Shown: positions 7,731 to 9,619 of the stretch, piece by piece | How the letters are laid out: every line of letters begins with the position of its first letter | Numbering within the stretch: the first letter of the stretch is position 1 | From: Gammaproteobacteria bacterium | GTDB taxonomy: Bacteria; Gemmatimonadota; Gemmatimonadetes; Longimicrobiales; Gaopeijiaceae | Length of the DNA stretch: 9,619 bases | Assembly: GCA_024638345.1 (NCBI GenBank) | Contig: JAHEKL010000091.1 | Coordinates: forward strand, 1-9,619 | Direction of reading: 5' to 3' | Notes under the pieces: generated by a model | Told to the model about the DNA's origin: nothing | Databases searched by the model: none | What the model saw: the letters and a program-made list of their open reading frames with translations, nothing else | Program-made: the position numbers and the translations under genes

Positions 7731-7741
7731 GAATGGGCAGA

Positions 7742-7770
7742 ATGATAGGAGCGGTCCCCAGCGCGAGCAA
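7742..7770 (-). promoter_or_regulatory. Candidate sigma70-type promoter for glyQS
   Basis: On the minus strand TTGCTC (7770-7765) and TATCAT (7747-7742) are separated by 17 bases, the optimal spacing. The -10 matches the consensus TATAAT at five of six positions and the -35 matches at three of six. Transcription would begin near 7735, giving a leader of about 90 bases before the ATG at 7643. The call rests on pattern alone, and sigma preferences in this lineage are not known to me. Confidence 0.45.
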
Positions 7771-7795
7771 CCGGAGCGCGCGGCCACTCGTCCGT

Positions 7796-7845
7796 CAGAA
7801 CCCCCGCGCGAGTGCTCGGGTAGTACTTAGGTTCTGGAGCACTCG
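7796..7845. repeat. Two crossing inverted-repeat pairs upstream of nfuA
   Basis: A 9-bp pair, CGAGTGCTC (7809-7817) and GAGCACTCG (7837-7845), and a 7-bp pair, CAGAACC (7796-7802) and GGTTCTG (7830-7836), are both perfect. Their order is B1-A1-B2-A2, so the two stems cross, and the right-hand arms abut exactly at 7836/7837. The 6-base link between the left arms is probably too short for both stems to stack at once, so alternative folds or a DNA operator are likelier than a stable pseudoknot. A 6-bp palindrome AGTACT (7822-7827) lies inside. Confidence 0.6.
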
Positions 7846-7914
7846 ACGTGGGATATGGACGGACGAGGACTTCCCGCTTTAGACTGGCGGGACGGCTGAG
7901 ATGGTGAGCCCCCG

Positions 7915-7920
7915 AAGGAG
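7915..7920 (+). promoter_or_regulatory. nfuA ribosome binding site
   Basis: AAGGAG lies 7 bases before the ATG at 7928. It decides the start: an in-frame ATG at 7901 would place this site inside the coding region and add nine residues with no counterpart in NfuA. Confidence 0.85.
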
Positions 7921-7927
7921 CATCGAG

Positions 7928-8521
7928 ATGCTGACGTTTACAGATAGGGCGCGCGAGATGGTTTTGAACTTCATGGACCAGAGCGGCGAGGATCTTCGCT
8001 CGCTCCGGATCAACGTGAGTGGTGGGAGTCCGGTCGCTCCCTCGTTCGAGCTGACGCTGGTGGAGGACTCGGATCGGACGGAAGAGGACCTCCACGTCGA
8101 CGCCGGTGGATTCACGGTGGTCGTCGACCAGGGTAGCGCCGAGCGGCTGGAGGGCGCGACCGTGGACTTCGTCAATCGGGTCAACGGCTCCGGATTCGAG
8201 ATCATTCCCGCGGGCCCGACCACGACCGGCGCCCCGTCGAGCAGCGTTCCCAAGGGGGACTTGGCCGACAAGGTGCAACTGATCCTCGACGAGCAGGTGA
8301 ACCCCTCCATCGCTTCCCACGGAGGCCAGATCAACCTGGTGGACGTGCAGGGCACCGAGGTGTTCATGGAGATGACCGGCGGGTGCCAGGGATGCGCCAT
8401 GTCGAGAATGACCCTAAGGCAGGGTGTCGAGCGGATGATCCGCCAGCACGTTCCGGAGGTCACGGAGATCCACGACGTGACCGACCACGCGGCGGGTGAG
8501 AACCCGTACTTCGCGGATTGA
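7928..8521 (+). CDS. nfuA: NfuA-like Fe-S cluster carrier protein
   Basis: This is a 197-residue cytosolic protein with the two-domain layout of E. coli NfuA, a carrier that delivers [4Fe-4S] clusters to target enzymes. Residues 1 to about 95 form the degenerate A-type (HesB/IscA-like) domain, beginning MLTFTDRARE and lacking cluster-binding Cys, as in NfuA. After a Thr/Ser/Pro linker, the NifU C-terminal domain (about 110-190) has the segments VNPSIASHGGQINLVDVQ and GGCQGCAMSRMTLRQGVE. Its CQGC motif (Cys153, Cys156), the only cysteines in the protein, would bridge a cluster across a dimer. The C-terminus HDVTDHAAGENPYF also parallels NfuA. The start is set by a strong AAGGAG. It is divergent from the GlyRS run and is followed 11 bases later by the S51 peptidase gene, so the two are probably cotranscribed. 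Confidence 0.94.
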   Translation: MLTFTDRAREMVLNFMDQSGEDLRSLRINVSGGSPVAPSFELTLVEDSDRTEEDLHVDAGGFTVVVDQGSAERLEGATVDFVNRVNGSGFEIIPAGPTTTGAPSSSVPKGDLADKVQLILDEQVNPSIASHGGQINLVDVQGTEVFMEMTGGCQGCAMSRMTLRQGVERMIRQHVPEVTEIHDVTDHAAGENPYFAD

Positions 8522-8532
8522 CGGAGCGAGCG

Positions 8533-9480
8533 GTGCTGAGTTCCGGGATACGGGGCCTGGCGAGGTCTGCGCGGGTCCTCCGGCTGCGTGGAGTCGCTGG
8601 GACTCTGCTTGCGGCCTGCCTGGCTTTTTCGTTTTCCACCTCGATAGCTGCTCCCCTTCAGGCACAGGCTGCTTCCCGGGAGTCCCCGGTCGTCGGGCCG
8701 CCCCGGGGGGCGGTCTTGCTGGCGGGCGGGGGGAACCTGGGTTCGGAGATTTGGGAAAGGTTCATAGAGCTTGCGGGTGGCGATGCGGCACGGATCGTCG
8801 TCATCCCGACCGCTGCGCCGGACGAGGACCTGCCCTACGGGTGGCGGGGGATCGAGGCTCTCCGCTCAGCGGGAGCCGAGGAGTTCGTGCTCCTCCACAC
8901 CAGAGACCGTGGCAAAGCGGATCAGGAGTCCTTCGTGCAGCCGATCCGGGAGGCGACGGGGGTCTGGCTACCAGGTGGAAGGCCATGGAGACTCGTCGAT
9001 GCCTATCTCGACACCCGGGTACATGAGGAGCTGTTCGCGCTCTTGGACCGAGGAGGCGTCGTCGGCGGCACGTCCGCCGGGGCCTCCATCCAGGCCTCTT
9101 TCCTCATGCGGGGAGATCGAGATACGAATCAGATCGTCTTTTCGCCCGAATACCTCGAGGGATTCGGCTTCCTGGAGAGGGCGGCGGTGGATCAGCACCT
9201 TCTGGCTCGAGGGAGGGAAGCCGACCTCTGGGAGGTCATTGATCGTTATCCGGATCTGCTAGGGATCGGGCTGGACGAGGGTACGGCAATGGTCGTCCAG
9301 GGAAACCGGGCCGAAGTGATCGGGGGAAGCCAAATACTTCTCTACGACGCGAGTCGGGATTCAGAGCTGCCCGCTCGCTTCGGTGCGGGAAGCTTCCTCG
9401 ACCTGGGTGTTCGGAGGGCGATCGGATTCGACGGCGGGAGCCGCGCCCGAAGCGCCGCCGGCGTCGGAGACGACTGCTGA
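8533..9480 (+). CDS. Secreted cyanophycinase-like serine peptidase (S51 family)
   Basis: This is a 315-residue protein. Residues about 1-46 are a signal peptide: several Arg, a hydrophobic core TLLAACLAFSFSTSIAA, and cleavage likely after QAQA. The mature part has the S51 fold markers: AVLLAGGGNLGSEIWERF, RIVVIPTAAPDED, then the nucleophile motif GGTSAGAS with Ser181, His222 in DQHLLARGR, and Glu249 in GIGLDEGTA. These match the cyanophycinase Ser/His/Glu residues. Known members cleave beta-Asp-Arg dipeptides from cyanophycin; here the usual GGDQ substrate-contact segment reads GGRPWRL, so the substrate may differ. I prefer GTG at 8533 (GGAG 6 bases upstream) to the in-frame TTG at 8518, which overlaps the nfuA stop and has no ribosome site. 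The last 17 or so residues look non-conserved and overlap a convergent gene. Confidence 0.88.
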   Translation: MLSSGIRGLARSARVLRLRGVAGTLLAACLAFSFSTSIAAPLQAQAASRESPVVGPPRGAVLLAGGGNLGSEIWERFIELAGGDAARIVVIPTAAPDEDLPYGWRGIEALRSAGAEEFVLLHTRDRGKADQESFVQPIREATGVWLPGGRPWRLVDAYLDTRVHEELFALLDRGGVVGGTSAGASIQASFLMRGDRDTNQIVFSPEYLEGFGFLERAAVDQHLLARGREADLWEVIDRYPDLLGIGLDEGTAMVVQGNRAEVIGGSQILLYDASRDSELPARFGAGSFLDLGVRRAIGFDGGSRARSAAGVGDDC

Positions 9481-9619
9481 GAGGCCCGGCACCGGATCCG
9501 CCCGCATCAGATCTTCCAGCACGGGAGCGAGCTCCCTGAGGATCTGCGTGGGCAACGCGCTGGTGAACCAATAGTCGTCGGCTGCCTCGCCCGGCACGTA
9601 AGCCGTCACGACCCCGTAT
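9361..9619 (-). CDS. C-terminal fragment of an unidentified minus-strand protein, N-terminus beyond right edge
   Basis: An open frame enters from the right edge and ends at TGA (9361-9363), showing about 85 residues. Codons are strongly G/C-ending throughout, as in neighbouring real genes. The visible start YGVVTAYVPGEAADDYWFTS and the segment LPTQILRELAPVLEDLMRADPVPGL look like an ordered domain end with an amphipathic helix. The remaining 35 or so residues are Ala/Gly/Ser/Glu-rich and probably disordered. I do not recognise the family. A GTG at 9607-9609 is in frame, but open sequence continues upstream of it, so I treat the gene as truncated by the window. It converges on, and overlaps by 120 bases, the 3' end of the S51 peptidase gene. 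Confidence 0.65.
   Translation of the reverse strand, partial: YGVVTAYVPGEAADDYWFTSALPTQILRELAPVLEDLMRADPVPGLSAVVSDAGGASGAAPAVESDRPPNTQVEEASRTEASGQL

Larger units (their letters stand above)
7644..7927. other. Divergent intergenic region between glyQS and nfuA
   Basis: This 284-base stretch has no gene I can support. It holds a plausible minus-strand promoter (7742-7770), a 13-base dyad at 7718-7730, a small GGCCC/GGGCC hairpin (7697-7709), two crossing inverted-repeat pairs at 7796-7845, and a 6-bp inverted repeat TCCCGC/GCGGGA (7872-7877 and 7887-7892) just before the nfuA ribosome site. No convincing plus-strand -35/-10 pair was found for nfuA; the best -10 candidates match only half of the consensus. 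Confidence 0.8.

Noticed and set aside
7644..7735. Glycine T-box or glycine riboswitch in the glyQS leader
   Set aside because: No T-box consensus or tandem glycine-aptamer core was seen. The leader has only short GC-rich hairpins.
7644..7787. N-terminal extension of glycyl-tRNA synthetase from 7787
   Set aside because: The added 48 residues are low-complexity and unlike any GlyRS N-terminus, and they would cover the best promoter candidate.
7796..7845. Classical H-type pseudoknot or Rho-independent terminator
   Set aside because: The 6-base connection between left arms is too short to span both stacked stems, and no U-tract follows either stem on either strand.
7625..8320. Minus-strand frame of 231 codons across the nfuA start
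   Set aside because: It overlaps the well-supported nfuA and the intergenic region; its sequence has no recognisable domain and mirrors the nfuA codons.
8518..8532. TTG start for the S51 peptidase at 8518, overlapping the nfuA stop
   Set aside because: No ribosome site precedes it, whereas GTG at 8533 has GGAG at a good distance and gives a cleaner signal peptide.

Overview
The window is GC-rich bacterial DNA with dense genes, strong G/C bias at third codon positions, and frequent GTG or TTG starts. No rRNA, tRNA, CRISPR array or insertion sequence is visible. The gene content (secreted M6 metalloprotease, eukaryote-like single-chain glycyl-tRNA synthetase, secreted S51 peptidase, NSS-family symporter) and base composition would fit a Gemmatimonadota-like or other deep-branching environmental lineage. 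That placement is an inference from style, not from a marker gene.

Layout. From about 7643 down to the left edge, seven genes lie head-to-tail on the minus strand and may form one transcription unit. In order of transcription they are: glycyl-tRNA synthetase (6303-7643); a 12-helix sodium:neurotransmitter-symporter-family transporter (4766-6241); a minimal zincin-type (Zincin_1-like) metalloprotease with an extra C-terminal region (3922-4737); an unrecognised 284-residue protein (3071-3925); endonuclease III (2424-3074); a COG2316-type HD-domain phosphohydrolase (1836-2402); and a secreted M6 metalloprotease that runs off the left edge (1-1827). The protease, the unknown gene and nth are joined by two identical 4-base GTGA stop/start overlaps, so they are probably translationally coupled.

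A 284-base divergent intergenic region (7644-7927) separates this run from a plus-strand pair. That pair is an NfuA-like Fe-S carrier (7928-8521) and, 11 bases later, a signal-peptide-bearing cyanophycinase-like S51 serine peptidase (8533-9480). The intergenic region holds a plausible promoter for glycyl-tRNA synthetase and a notable set of inverted repeats, including a 9-bp pair and a 7-bp pair that cross each other. At the right edge the C-terminus of another minus-strand gene enters (9361-9619). It appears to overlap the 3' end of the S51 gene by 120 bases, tail to tail.

How the genes fit together. The minus-strand run mixes translation (GlyRS), amino-acid or solute uptake (NSS transporter), base-excision repair (Nth) and proteolysis. 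Nth needs a [4Fe-4S] cluster and the divergent nfuA supplies Fe-S clusters, a loose functional link only. The least explained part is the coupled zincin / unknown / nth cassette; the unknown protein and the altered metal-site spacing of the zincin deserve the closest look.
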